Position numbers and translations under genes: made by a program | Assembly: GCA_945787435.1 (NCBI GenBank) | Contig: CALZHX010000069.1 | Location: forward strand, 1 to 5,396 | Length of the DNA stretch: 5,396 nt | DNA from: an uncultured Woeseiaceae bacterium | GTDB taxonomy: Bacteria > Pseudomonadota > Gammaproteobacteria > Steroidobacterales > Woeseiaceae | Direction: 5' to 3' | Notes under the pieces: model-generated | Database searches by the model: none | What the model was told of the DNA's origin: nothing | Seen by the model: the letters and a program-made list of their open reading frames with translations, nothing else | Part shown: positions 1 through 5,396 of the stretch, piece after piece | Layout: each line of letters begins with the position of its first letter | How positions within the stretch are numbered: the stretch's first letter is position 1

Positions 1-372
1 CATGTCGAGTATCTTCAGGCGTGCCCGCATCAGGCGGCTTGGTGCAACGTCCTGGGCATCCATTGAACTTGAAAGGTCAAGAGCAATGACGAGCGCCTGG
101 TCGGAGCGAAACACGGGTTGCTCGACGCGCTGCCAGGCCGGACCGGCGATCGCAACGGCGGCGATGACCCCACCGAGTCCACGCAACCACCAGCGATAGT
201 CGGCACGTCGGTTGGCGCTGCGTGACAAGACGTGCGGTGCGAGTGCCGCATCCACTACGTGCTGCCAGCTGCCCGGACCAAGCTTGCGCCGCGCGAGCAG
301 AATCGTACAGGCGATCACGGCCGGAACAGCCCAGAGCCATTCAGGGCGCAGGAAGTGAAACTCAGCCAGCAT
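1..372 (-). CDS. BatB-like membrane VWA-domain protein, 3' end cut by window edge
   Basis: Reading leftward from an ATG at 372-370, the frame stays open to the window edge and gives 124 residues without a stop, so the gene is partial (N-terminal part only). It starts MLAEFHFLRPEWLWAVPAV. A hydrophobic segment lies at about residues 12-26 and a second at about 65-79. The VWA domain then begins with a strand ending ALVIALDLSSSMDAQD, where D99-x-S101-x-S103 is an intact MIDAS metal-binding first motif. Two N-terminal membrane segments just before a VWA domain are typical of BatA/BatB proteins. The start overlaps the end of the upstream VWA gene by 11 bp and is preceded by AGGAG (complement of 382-386) at 9-nt spacing, which supports this ATG and translational coupling. 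Known BatB proteins often carry C-terminal TPR repeats, but that part is outside the window. Membrane VWA protein is well supported; the BatB label rests on its position after a BatA-like gene. Confidence 0.88.
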   Translation of the reverse strand, partial: MLAEFHFLRPEWLWAVPAVIACTILLARRKLGPGSWQHVVDAALAPHVLSRSANRRADYRWWLRGLGGVIAAVAIAGPAWQRVEQPVFRSDQALVIALDLSSSMDAQDVAPSRLMRARLKILDM

Positions 373-1396
373 CGGCTTCTGCTCCTGCCAGGCGACGCAG
401 TGCCTGGCTCCGCAACCGGCTGACGACACAAAGGAGACCCGCCAGCGCGAACGCTCCACCGAGCGGCCAGTAGTAGAGCGATTTGACCGGACGAAAGCCC
501 GCCTCAGGTTCGTCGACGGGCTCAAGCTCATCGACAAGCCGATATATGTCCTGCAGCCCGGCCGTGTCCTTGGCGCGAAAATAGCGGCCGCCCGTCATCT
601 CGGCGATTCCGGTCAACGTCTCTTCATCAAGATCCGCTGACGGGTTGATATTGCGATTACCGCCGATCAGCGACGACACCTGCATCTGTTCGGCGCCGAT
701 GCCAATAGTGTAGATGCGCAGGCCGACCTGCTGCGCAAGTTGCGCAGCTTTCATCGGGTCGATCTCACCAGCCGTATTGGCGCCATCGGTCAACAGCACG
801 AGGACCTGTTCGCTGGCATCGACTTGCTGGTCGTGGATGCGTTTGACTGCGAGTGTTATGGCGTCGCCGATTGCTGTCTTCTCACCGGCCAGACCGATAA
901 ATGCTTCAAGCAGCAGCACCTTGACGGTTTCCCTGTCCAGCGTCAGGGGCACCTGCAGGTACGCGCGCTCGCCAAACAGGATGAGTCCGATACGATCGCC
1001 TTCGCGACGACTGATGAAGTCACTTGCCACCGCTTTGGTTGCAGTCAGCCGGTCGACGCGACGGTTGCCCAGTTCGAAGTCTTTCTGGTCCATGCTGCCC
1101 GACAGGTCGACGGCGAGCATGAGATTGCGTCCGGATACCGGCACATCGAGTTCATCACCGATGCGTTCGGGCCGTGCCGCTGCCACGACCAGCAGGATCC
1201 ACGCAGTTGCCGCAAGCCAGAAGCGCCAATTCAAAAGGTTCTCGGTCTCCGGCCTTTGCGATAAAACCGAAAAGAGTGAAAGCGTCGGCACCTTGAGGCC
1301 CGCATCCTGCAGGGTAGGCGACTCCGACATCATCTTGCGAGCGATGAATGGTAGCGGCAACACCAGCATTGCCCACGGCCAGGCGAGCGACCACAT
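362..1396 (-). CDS. BatA-like membrane-anchored VWA-domain protein
   Basis: A 344-residue protein, the usual size for BatA. The N-terminus has a hydrophobic stretch at about 5-18 and a membrane segment at about 60-74 (WLAATAWILLVVAAA). A VWA domain covers about 91-290, and a C-terminal membrane segment lies at about 309-326. All three MIDAS elements are visible: D97-L-S99-G-S101, T174 in GEKTAIGDA, and D204 in LLTDGANTAG. It should therefore bind a divalent metal and engage a partner acidic residue in the usual VWA way. The topology puts the VWA domain on one face of the inner membrane between two anchors. The start ATG shares one base with the preceding stop (TAATG) and has GGAGG (complement of 1406-1410) 9 nt upstream. 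In MoxR operons such VWA proteins are thought to act with the AAA+ ATPase, but the client protein is unknown. Identification is strong and function is inferred from family context. Confidence 0.93.
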   Translation of the reverse strand: MWSLAWPWAMLVLPLPFIARKMMSESPTLQDAGLKVPTLSLFSVLSQRPETENLLNWRFWLAATAWILLVVAAARPERIGDELDVPVSGRNLMLAVDLSGSMDQKDFELGNRRVDRLTATKAVASDFISRREGDRIGLILFGERAYLQVPLTLDRETVKVLLLEAFIGLAGEKTAIGDAITLAVKRIHDQQVDASEQVLVLLTDGANTAGEIDPMKAAQLAQQVGLRIYTIGIGAEQMQVSSLIGGNRNINPSADLDEETLTGIAEMTGGRYFRAKDTAGLQDIYRLVDELEPVDEPEAGFRPVKSLYYWPLGGAFALAGLLCVVSRLRSQALRRLAGAEADAG

Positions 1397-1887
1397 TAGC
1401 GACGTCCTCCGACCGGCGTTGCCAGGCGCTGGCGCACCGCGGCCACAACATCGAGCAGCTCGAATGCTGACAGGTCATCGTCTGGCCTGCGATACGGCAA
1501 CTCGAGCAGCTTGCGCCCGGCGTCGCTCATGAACAGGGGTTGATCGAGGTCGCGATCCAGCCATTCCAGCCAGGCATCACCTGTCAGGCCCGCAACGTCC
1601 TGGCGAGGTGCGTAAGCAAGCATCGTTCGTCTCAGTAATTCTGAGACACCGCTGCTGAATGCCACGGTGTCGCGGTGCTGCTCGAATGCCACCGTCAGTT
1701 CATTGAGTTGTCGCAACGCATGGCGGCGCGCCGCGCCACGGGCTCGCGTTTTGAGATACAGGCGGAACAGGTAGAACAGCACCCCAGCGACGAACGCAAT
1801 AACGATCCACCAGCCGGGCGCAAGAGGCCACCAGCTGATCGCCTCGGGCAGGTGCAGGTCGCGCAGCGGAATCTGCTCAGGATCCAT
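1396..1887 (-). CDS. DUF4381 family small membrane protein
   Basis: A 163-residue protein with the DUF4381 pattern: an N-terminal LRDLHLPEAISWWPLAPGWW, immediately followed by one membrane helix at about 26-44 (WWIVIAFVAGVLFYLFRLY). A basic, helical cytoplasmic region follows (KTRARGAARRHALRQL), and then a C-terminal region with VAGLTGDAWLEWLDR and LLELPYRR. There is no signal-peptide cleavage site, so it is probably a single-pass inner-membrane protein with a cytoplasmic C-terminal domain. It sits between DUF58 and the first VWA gene, its usual place in proteobacterial MoxR operons, and shares one base with each neighbour's stop or start (TGATG before, TAATG after). A near-consensus Shine-Dalgarno AGGAGG (complement of 1893-1898) lies 5 nt before the ATG, inside the DUF58 gene. 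No biochemical role is established for the family. An adaptor between the cytoplasmic MoxR/DUF58 proteins and the membrane VWA proteins is my inference from topology and position. Confidence 0.9.
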   Translation of the reverse strand: MDPEQIPLRDLHLPEAISWWPLAPGWWIVIAFVAGVLFYLFRLYLKTRARGAARRHALRQLNELTVAFEQHRDTVAFSSGVSELLRRTMLAYAPRQDVAGLTGDAWLEWLDRDLDQPLFMSDAGRKLLELPYRRPDDDLSAFELLDVVAAVRQRLATPVGGRR

Positions 1888-2828
1888 CAGTGCCTCCTGC
1901 TGCCGAGCGCCGTCTGCAATGCAGTCACAGGATCATCCTCGGTGGAGAGTGGCATCAGGTGAACGCCGTAACGCTTGCAGAAGGCCTCGAGCTCCTGCGT
2001 CCGCGCCTGGAACGCCTCGCGATAGTCTTTGCGCGCAGCTTTGGCAACCGTATCAATAGCCAGCTCGTTGTCATTCGAGACGAGACGATAGCGACCTGGC
2101 GGCGGCAACTGTCTCTCCAGAGGGTCATTGAGGAATACCGCAAGCACTTCATTATGCCGCGCCACACTCGACAGGTATGACTGCGCGCCGCGCGAGAACC
2201 CAAGAAAGTCGCTCAACACAACGACCAGGCTGCCGGGACGCGCGACCCTGCGCAGTGATGACATCGCCTGGGTCAGTGGTTCCGTGTCATCGCTGGCGAG
2301 ATAGCGATTGCCCCAGTCGGGGTGCTCGGCAAGCTGGTGAACAAAACGCAGCGCCGCCTGCCGGCCGAGACGCGGTTTAAGTTCGCGATGCGTGGTATCG
2401 CCAAAAATCAGGCCACCCAACCGATCGCCACGATGGTGCGCCGCCCATGACAAGAGCGCCGCTGCGCGGCTGGCGTTGACCGACTTGAAGCACCCGCGTG
2501 TCGCAAAATGCATGTTTGCACGCAGATCGACGACAACCAGCACCGGGCGTTCTCGCTCTTCGCGAAACAGTTTTGTATACGCCGTTGTGCTGCGCGCCGT
2601 GACGCGCCAGTCGATGCTGCGTGGATCGTCTCCAGGCTGGTAGGGCCGCGACTCATCGAATTCCATGCCACGACCACGGAAATGCGACACGTAGGCGCCG
2701 GTTTGCAGTGAGTTGACGCGCACCACGTCCAGGGCAATCGCACGCGCAGGCGCGTTGAGCCGGATCAGACCGGACTGGCTCACGCTGACGGGCGATGCGT
2801 CTTCGGGCAAATGATCGAGCAGTGCCAT
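1887..2828 (-). CDS. DUF58 domain protein (MoxR-operon partner, degenerate VWA-like fold)
   Basis: A 313-residue soluble protein with the DUF58 signature at about 52-79: GRGMEFDESRPYQPGDDPR followed by SIDWRVTAR. A VWA-like Rossmann core follows, with a strand and loop VLVVVDLRANM at 96-106, LGGLIFGD at 137-144, and SLVVVLSDFLGFS at 200-212. The first MIDAS position is degenerate: D101 is kept, but the D-x-S-x-S serines are replaced (D-L-R-A-N-M). This arginine-containing version is common in proteobacterial DUF58 proteins, so it is not read as decay. No membrane segment is visible, so the protein is probably cytoplasmic; this short form differs from longer DUF58 proteins that carry N-terminal membrane helices. 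It begins 11 bp after the moxR stop with only a weak purine stretch (GCGGAA) upstream, and it overlaps the next gene by one base. Its molecular activity is not established. Close linkage to MoxR suggests that it works with the ATPase. Confidence 0.92.
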   Translation of the reverse strand: MALLDHLPEDASPVSVSQSGLIRLNAPARAIALDVVRVNSLQTGAYVSHFRGRGMEFDESRPYQPGDDPRSIDWRVTARSTTAYTKLFREERERPVLVVVDLRANMHFATRGCFKSVNASRAAALLSWAAHHRGDRLGGLIFGDTTHRELKPRLGRQAALRFVHQLAEHPDWGNRYLASDDTEPLTQAMSSLRRVARPGSLVVVLSDFLGFSRGAQSYLSSVARHNEVLAVFLNDPLERQLPPPGRYRLVSNDNELAIDTVAKAARKDYREAFQARTQELEAFCKRYGVHLMPLSTEDDPVTALQTALGSRRH

Positions 2829-2839
2829 TGGCGTTCCGC

Positions 2840-3808
2840 TTACGGTACCCCGACGCCGTCGAGCAGCCGCTCAATGATGGAGTTTTCACTGACACCGTCT
2901 GCCTCGGCCTCGAAGCTCAACACGATGCGGTGGCGCAGCACGTCCGCCGCAACATCCTGGATATCTTCCGGGCCGACAAAATCACGACCGGCCAGCCAGG
3001 CGCGCGCACGCGCGGCGCGGTCAATACCCATGCTGGCACGCGGGCTTGCGCCATACATGACCTGACCGTCGAGAGAATCGTCGACACGACCCGGATCGCG
3101 TGTCGCGACGACCAGGTTAACAATGTATTCCTCGAGTTCGTCGGCGTGATGCAGGCGCAGGATATCCTGGCGCGCCTGCATGATCGATGCCATCGACAGC
3201 AGTTCGGGCGGCCGGAAGGCATCCCGTTCCCCGGCTTTCGCCTCGTCCCGATTCAGGACCAGTATGCGGCGCTCGTCGTCGATGGTCGGGTAACCGACTT
3301 CGACGTGCAGCAGGAATCGATCGAGCTGTGCTTCAGGCAGCGGATACGTGCCTTCCTGCTCGATCGGATTCTGGGTTGCCATGACCATGAACAGGTCTTC
3401 GAGCTCGTAACTCCGGTCACCGACTGTGATCTGGCGCTCTTCCATCGCCTCCAGCAGCGCAGACTGTACTTTGGCCGGCGCTCGGTTAATCTCGTCGGCG
3501 AGAATCAGGTTGTGAAACAACGGGCCCCTGCGGAACTCGAAGGTACCCTCCTGCGGGCGGTAAATATCGGTGCCGGTCAGGTCGGCCGGCAACAGGTCCG
3601 GCGTGAACTGCAGGCGATGAAAATCTCCCTCGATACTCTCGGCGAGAACCTTGATGGCGCGGGTCTTGGCCAGCCCAGGCGCACCTTCTACCAACAGGTG
3701 GCCATCGCACAGCAGGGCGATCAGCATGCGATTAATAAGGTGTGACTGGCCAATGATCAGGCTGCTCGCATGCGCCTCAAGCTGCTGGAATTGTTCTACG
3801 ACGCTCAT
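2840..3808 (-). CDS. MoxR-family AAA+ ATPase
   Basis: A 322-residue AAA+ ATPase, the standard MoxR length. Seen in order: an N-terminal helix and IIGQ box at about 18-21; Walker A GAPGLAKT at 42-49 with K48 and T49; the family stretch around FTPDLLPADLTGTDIY; Walker B LILADEIN with D105 and E106; sensor 1 N147 in ATQNP; the LDRFLL segment with R164, in the arginine-finger region; and sensor 2 R257 in GASPRAS. No key residue is missing, so ATP hydrolysis as an oligomeric ring is expected. It is the first gene of the operon and is followed after 11 bp by DUF58, the arrangement of the MoxR Proper group. The group is linked to chaperone-like assembly or activation of protein complexes and to stress tolerance, but the client here is unknown. 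I chose ATG at 3808 rather than the in-frame TTG three bases upstream because GGAG lies 6 nt before the ATG and only 3 nt before the TTG. Confidence 0.96.
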   Translation of the reverse strand: MSVVEQFQQLEAHASSLIIGQSHLINRMLIALLCDGHLLVEGAPGLAKTRAIKVLAESIEGDFHRLQFTPDLLPADLTGTDIYRPQEGTFEFRRGPLFHNLILADEINRAPAKVQSALLEAMEERQITVGDRSYELEDLFMVMATQNPIEQEGTYPLPEAQLDRFLLHVEVGYPTIDDERRILVLNRDEAKAGERDAFRPPELLSMASIMQARQDILRLHHADELEEYIVNLVVATRDPGRVDDSLDGQVMYGASPRASMGIDRAARARAWLAGRDFVGPEDIQDVAADVLRHRIVLSFEAEADGVSENSIIERLLDGVGVP

Positions 3809-3814
3809 CAATTA

Positions 3815-3818
3815 CTCC
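3815..3818 (-). promoter_or_regulatory. Shine-Dalgarno deciding the moxR start
   Basis: Read on the minus strand, GGAG is followed by TAATTG and then ATG (3808-3806). The 6-nt spacing to the ATG is good, while the adjacent in-frame TTG at 3811 would have only 3 nt. This favours a 322-residue over a 323-residue product. Confidence 0.7.
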
Positions 3819-3837
3819 GGTCAAAAATCGGCGTGCC

Positions 3838-3866
3838 ATTTTAGAGAGGATGCGCGGGAGAACCAA
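3838..3866 (-). promoter_or_regulatory. Candidate sigma70-type promoter for the moxR-DUF58-VWA operon
   Basis: On the minus strand, TTGGTT (complement of 3861-3866) and TAAAAT (complement of 3838-3843) are separated by exactly 17 bp. The -35 matches TTGACA at 3 of 6 positions, including the TTG. The -10 matches TATAAT at 5 of 6. Transcription would start near 3831 and leave a leader of roughly 20-25 nt carrying the GGAG Shine-Dalgarno. This fits well for position, but the boxes are degenerate and the call is made by eye. Confidence 0.4.
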
Positions 3867-3928
3867 CCGGTCGCTGCATTTTTTACGAATGTCGGGTCCA
3901 CTTCGGTAATAATGCTCCCTCTTCGGAC

Positions 3929-4552
3929 ATGAAACGACCCGATCCAGTGCAGATAATTCAGAAAAAATGCGCTCTGCCGCGCCCTTTCGCGCCTCAGGGA
4001 GCCCTGTTCCTCGCTGTGTTGGCGCTGCTCGTGGCGTGCGAGCCGGCTGCAGATCCCGATTCGATTGCAGCAATCGCACCCGGGGAGGAGCCTGTCCTGC
4101 TGTGCGGCAACGAGGGGCGCCTCCAGACCGAACTGTACGGCGCATTTGCCATCGAAGTGGACTGGAATAAAAACGATCTGGAATGCGCGGGAATGCCGAG
4201 GCCGGAGGGCCGGGGTGCCCGCCTGCGTTTCGCCGGAAAATCCGCCGACGGCGATCTGCAACTCGCTATCATCATCGCTATTCCCGACCTGGAACGCGAT
4301 GCACATAATGGGGAGTTCAGCGCCAACGTCACACTCATAGAAGAAGGCAACGGGCGTTTCTTCAGCACACCGGATCTCAACAATTGCCTGGTTGATATTA
4401 CGGCCATGTCCGGGCTCAACGACTCGGGTGACCGCTACTCGATTGCCGGAGAGCTTTTCTGCGTTACGCCATTGCCCGAGATCAATGGCGACTCGAGCGT
4501 GTCGATCCCGAAAATGCTGTTTTCCGGCTTGCTCGACTGGAGCGCCTCATGA
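3929..4552 (+). CDS. Predicted lipoprotein of unknown family with four further cysteines
   Basis: A 207-residue protein whose family I do not recognise. It has an n-region with K12, K13 and R18, a hydrophobic core GALFLAVLALL at about 24-34, and a lipobox LVAC ending at C37. Signal peptidase II processing and lipid anchoring at C37 are therefore likely. Residue +2 is E rather than D, so under the E. coli-type rule it would go to the outer membrane. The mature part is a compact domain of about 170 residues with C59, C86, C153 and C178, which could form two disulfides. Beta-rich stretches such as QLAIIIAIPDL and EFSANVTLIEEG suggest a beta fold. The n-region is unusually long, and no ATG in frame shortens it. 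The Shine-Dalgarno is weak, so the true start could differ. Its stop overlaps the next ATG by 4 bp (ATGA), so it is probably co-expressed with the exported DUF192 protein. Function is unknown. Confidence 0.8.
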   Translation: MKRPDPVQIIQKKCALPRPFAPQGALFLAVLALLVACEPAADPDSIAAIAPGEEPVLLCGNEGRLQTELYGAFAIEVDWNKNDLECAGMPRPEGRGARLRFAGKSADGDLQLAIIIAIPDLERDAHNGEFSANVTLIEEGNGRFFSTPDLNNCLVDITAMSGLNDSGDRYSIAGELFCVTPLPEINGDSSVSIPKMLFSGLLDWSAS

Positions 4553-5016
4553 AGCGCTGGATTGTGGCCGCCGCGATCGGCGCTCTGGCTTGCGCGGCGG
4601 TCGCCGACGACGAACTCGACAAGCGCTTTGGCAAGGATGTCCTGCTCATTGAAGCAAGCGCACACGGCTGCTATCGCTTCGACATCTACATCGCGATGGA
4701 CAGGACGCAAAAAAGTCGCGGCCTGATGTTCGTACGCGACCTGCCAGCGACCACAGGAATGCTATTCATCTATGACAACGAGCCCGCCTCGATATGGATG
4801 AAGAACACATTTATTCCGCTGGATTTACTCTTCATCCGCAGGGACGGCACGGTGTCATCGGTCGCCCACAGCACCGAGCCACAGTCCCTGCGCTCTATCA
4901 GTTCAATCGAGCCTGTCTCTTTTGTTCTCGAACTCAATGCCGGGACTGCCAAGCGCCTCGTCATTGACGAGAATAGCCGCATCTTTTGGGAGCCCGCTCA
5001 TGGCGATGTCGAGTAA
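4549..5016 (+). CDS. Exported DUF192 family protein
   Basis: A 155-residue protein. Residues 1-19 form a Sec signal peptide (KR, then a hydrophobic alanine-rich core, then AVA before D20), predicting a periplasmic mature protein of about 136 residues. The mature part matches the DUF192 pattern throughout: RGLMFVRDL at 58-66, GMLFIYDNE at 70-78, the hallmark WMKNTFIPLDLLFI at 83-96 followed by a short turn and TVSSVAH, and VLELNAG at 126-132. Length is normal for a secreted DUF192 protein and the conserved positions look intact. C41 is the only cysteine in the mature chain. The start is supported by GGAG at 4539-4542 with 6-nt spacing and by the ATGA overlap with the lipoprotein gene. The biochemical role of DUF192 is not established. 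Export, and co-transcription with a lipoprotein and a ferric-reductase-like membrane protein, suggest an envelope role, which is inference only. Confidence 0.93.
   Translation: MKRWIVAAAIGALACAAVADDELDKRFGKDVLLIEASAHGCYRFDIYIAMDRTQKSRGLMFVRDLPATTGMLFIYDNEPASIWMKNTFIPLDLLFIRRDGTVSSVAHSTEPQSLRSISSIEPVSFVLELNAGTAKRLVIDENSRIFWEPAHGDVE
4988..4992 (+). promoter_or_regulatory. Shine-Dalgarno deciding the start of the ferric-reductase-like gene
   Basis: GGGAG lies inside the end of the DUF192 gene, 7 nt before the ATG at 5000. The second in-frame ATG at 5006 would have a 13-nt spacing, so 5000 is preferred. Confidence 0.6.
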
Positions 5017-5396
5017 TCAACGCACGGCCGCCGCATTCATCGGCGCCACAGCCATTACCAGCATTGTTGCTGCGGCGTACCTGGCAATTGCCGGCTTGAG
5101 TGACGAAAACATACGACTTGCGCTGCGCGTGAGCGGACGCATTGCGTTCGTTGTACTGCTAGTCGTCTTCGCGGCGCGGCCGTTGCAGCAATTGCTGAGG
5201 GCGCCGTGGACTGCAAAGCTGTTACGCAACCGACGGTTGCTCGGTGTTACTTTCGCGGGCATTCACACTGCGCACTTCGGCCTTATTTTGATGCGAATGA
5301 ATCAGTCACCGGACTTTGGGATTAGCTTCGAAAATAATCTACCCGGGATGTTCGTGTACGCTTTCATTTTGGCGATGTTGATTACGTCGTTCGACG
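5000..5396 (+). CDS. Ferric-reductase-like / MsrQ-like membrane protein, 3' end cut by window edge
   Basis: The frame from the ATG at 5000 is open to the window end, giving 132 N-terminal residues with no stop, so the gene is partial. Four hydrophobic segments are visible at about 12-32, 46-63, 79-98 and 115-130, indicating a polytopic inner-membrane protein. The second and third follow the pattern of ferric-reductase-like transmembrane domains: a Gly-Arg-started helix ending FAARPLQQL, then RNRRLLGVTFAGIHTAHFGL. The RRxLG motif and the histidine about eight residues later (H89, with H92 nearby) match the place where MsrQ/YedZ-type proteins hold a haem ligand. The remaining ligands would be beyond the window. 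It overlaps the DUF192 gene by 17 bp and uses a Shine-Dalgarno inside it, so it is probably translationally coupled. Membrane haem protein is likely. Whether it is a true electron-transfer subunit, and for which partner, cannot be told from the N-terminus. Confidence 0.75.
   Translation, partial: MAMSSNQRTAAAFIGATAITSIVAAAYLAIAGLSDENIRLALRVSGRIAFVVLLVVFAARPLQQLLRAPWTAKLLRNRRLLGVTFAGIHTAHFGLILMRMNQSPDFGISFENNLPGMFVYAFILAMLITSFD

Larger units (their letters stand above)
3809..3928. other. Divergent intergenic region between the moxR operon and the lipoprotein operon
   Basis: These 120 bp separate two divergent gene sets and are the only sizeable non-coding stretch in the window. The region is visibly more AT-rich in places than the flanking genes, with a run of six T at about 3880-3885 and TAATAAT at 3907-3913. 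It holds the candidate leftward promoter. CCGGTC occurs twice, at 3817-3822 and 3867-3872, and ACCGGT at 3866-3871 is a 6-bp palindrome; both are too short to claim as operators. I see no stem-loop with a T-tract that would act as an intrinsic terminator, which is expected between divergent genes. For the rightward gene the best -10-like string is AATAAT at 3908-3913, but no good -35 accompanies it. Confidence 0.6.

Noticed and set aside
740..1264. A second plus-strand open frame (174 codons) over the same VWA gene
   Set aside because: It is contained inside the real gene and competes with another shadow frame. No family motif is visible and no Shine-Dalgarno argues for it.
714..1532. A 272-codon plus-strand open frame antisense to the BatA-like VWA gene and part of DUF4381
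   Set aside because: The translation is a low-complexity Ser/Arg/Ala-rich string without domain or signal features, it crosses a gene junction on the real strand, and the minus-strand VWA protein has intact MIDAS motifs.
2795..3745. A 316-codon plus-strand open frame lying antisense to moxR
   Set aside because: The opposite strand encodes a MoxR ATPase with every AAA+ motif in place. The antisense product has no recognisable domain, and long antisense open frames are common in GC-rich genes with strong codon bias.
3809..3811. TTG as an alternative moxR start
   Set aside because: It is in frame directly before an ATG, but the GGAG spacing would be only 3 nt compared with 6 nt for the ATG.
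3880..3885. Run of six T as a possible intrinsic terminator
   Set aside because: No GC-rich stem-loop directly precedes it on either strand, and it lies between divergent genes where no transcript is expected to end.
3821..4306. A 161-codon minus-strand frame covering the divergent intergenic region and the first part of the lipoprotein gene
   Set aside because: It would extend through the moxR promoter region and be antisense to the lipobox-bearing gene. The plus-strand product has a coherent signal peptide and a 4-bp overlap with a sure gene, whereas this one has no recognisable feature.
5017..5262. An 81-codon minus-strand frame at the right end
   Set aside because: It is antisense to the frame encoding four membrane segments and the RRxLG...H motif, which is the far better coding explanation.
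1..5396. Mobile element, CRISPR array, tRNA/rRNA or toxin-antitoxin or defence island
   Set aside because: No direct-repeat arrays, terminal inverted repeats, transposase motifs or tRNA-like folds were seen by eye. The MoxR-VWA pairing can resemble ternary defence systems, but this gene order with DUF58, DUF4381 and two membrane VWA proteins is the housekeeping MoxR/Bat type.

Overview
The window is GC-rich, tightly packed chromosomal DNA from what looks like a Gram-negative, probably gammaproteobacterial, organism. This placement is inferred from a lipoprotein signal, Sec-exported proteins, and a MoxR-DUF58-DUF4381-VWA-VWA gene order typical of marine Gammaproteobacteria. Nothing in the sequence fixes the genus. 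I see no tRNA, rRNA, CRISPR array, transposase or other mobile-element signature.

Left part (1-3808, all minus strand): a five-gene operon read right to left. It runs MoxR-family AAA+ ATPase (3808-2840), DUF58 protein (2828-1887), short membrane-anchored DUF4381 protein (1887-1396), BatA-like membrane VWA protein (1396-362), and a second BatB-like membrane VWA protein (372-1) that leaves the window after 124 residues. The genes are separated by 11 bp or overlap by 1, 1 and 11 bp, and most have a clear Shine-Dalgarno inside the preceding gene, so they are probably translationally coupled. This is the classic MoxR/Bat layout: a cytoplasmic AAA+ ATPase acting with VWA-type metal-binding proteins in or at the inner membrane. 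The family is generally linked to maturation of protein complexes and envelope stress tolerance, but the substrate here cannot be read from sequence.

Middle (3809-3928): a 120-bp divergent intergenic region. It carries a plausible sigma70-type promoter and a Shine-Dalgarno for the moxR operon. The promoter for the rightward genes is less clear.

Right part (3929-5396, all plus strand): three overlapping genes. They are a predicted lipoprotein of unknown family with four cysteines after the lipid-anchor Cys (3929-4552), a Sec-exported DUF192 protein (4549-5016), and the N-terminal 132 residues of a multi-spanning membrane protein resembling ferric-reductase-like/MsrQ-type haem membrane domains (5000 to beyond 5396). 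The overlaps of 4 and 17 bp suggest one transcript. Together they describe a small envelope module (lipid-anchored, periplasmic and inner-membrane) whose function is not known. The second-look interest of the window lies there, not in the well-known MoxR/Bat operon. I did not find convincing evidence of a wholly new system.
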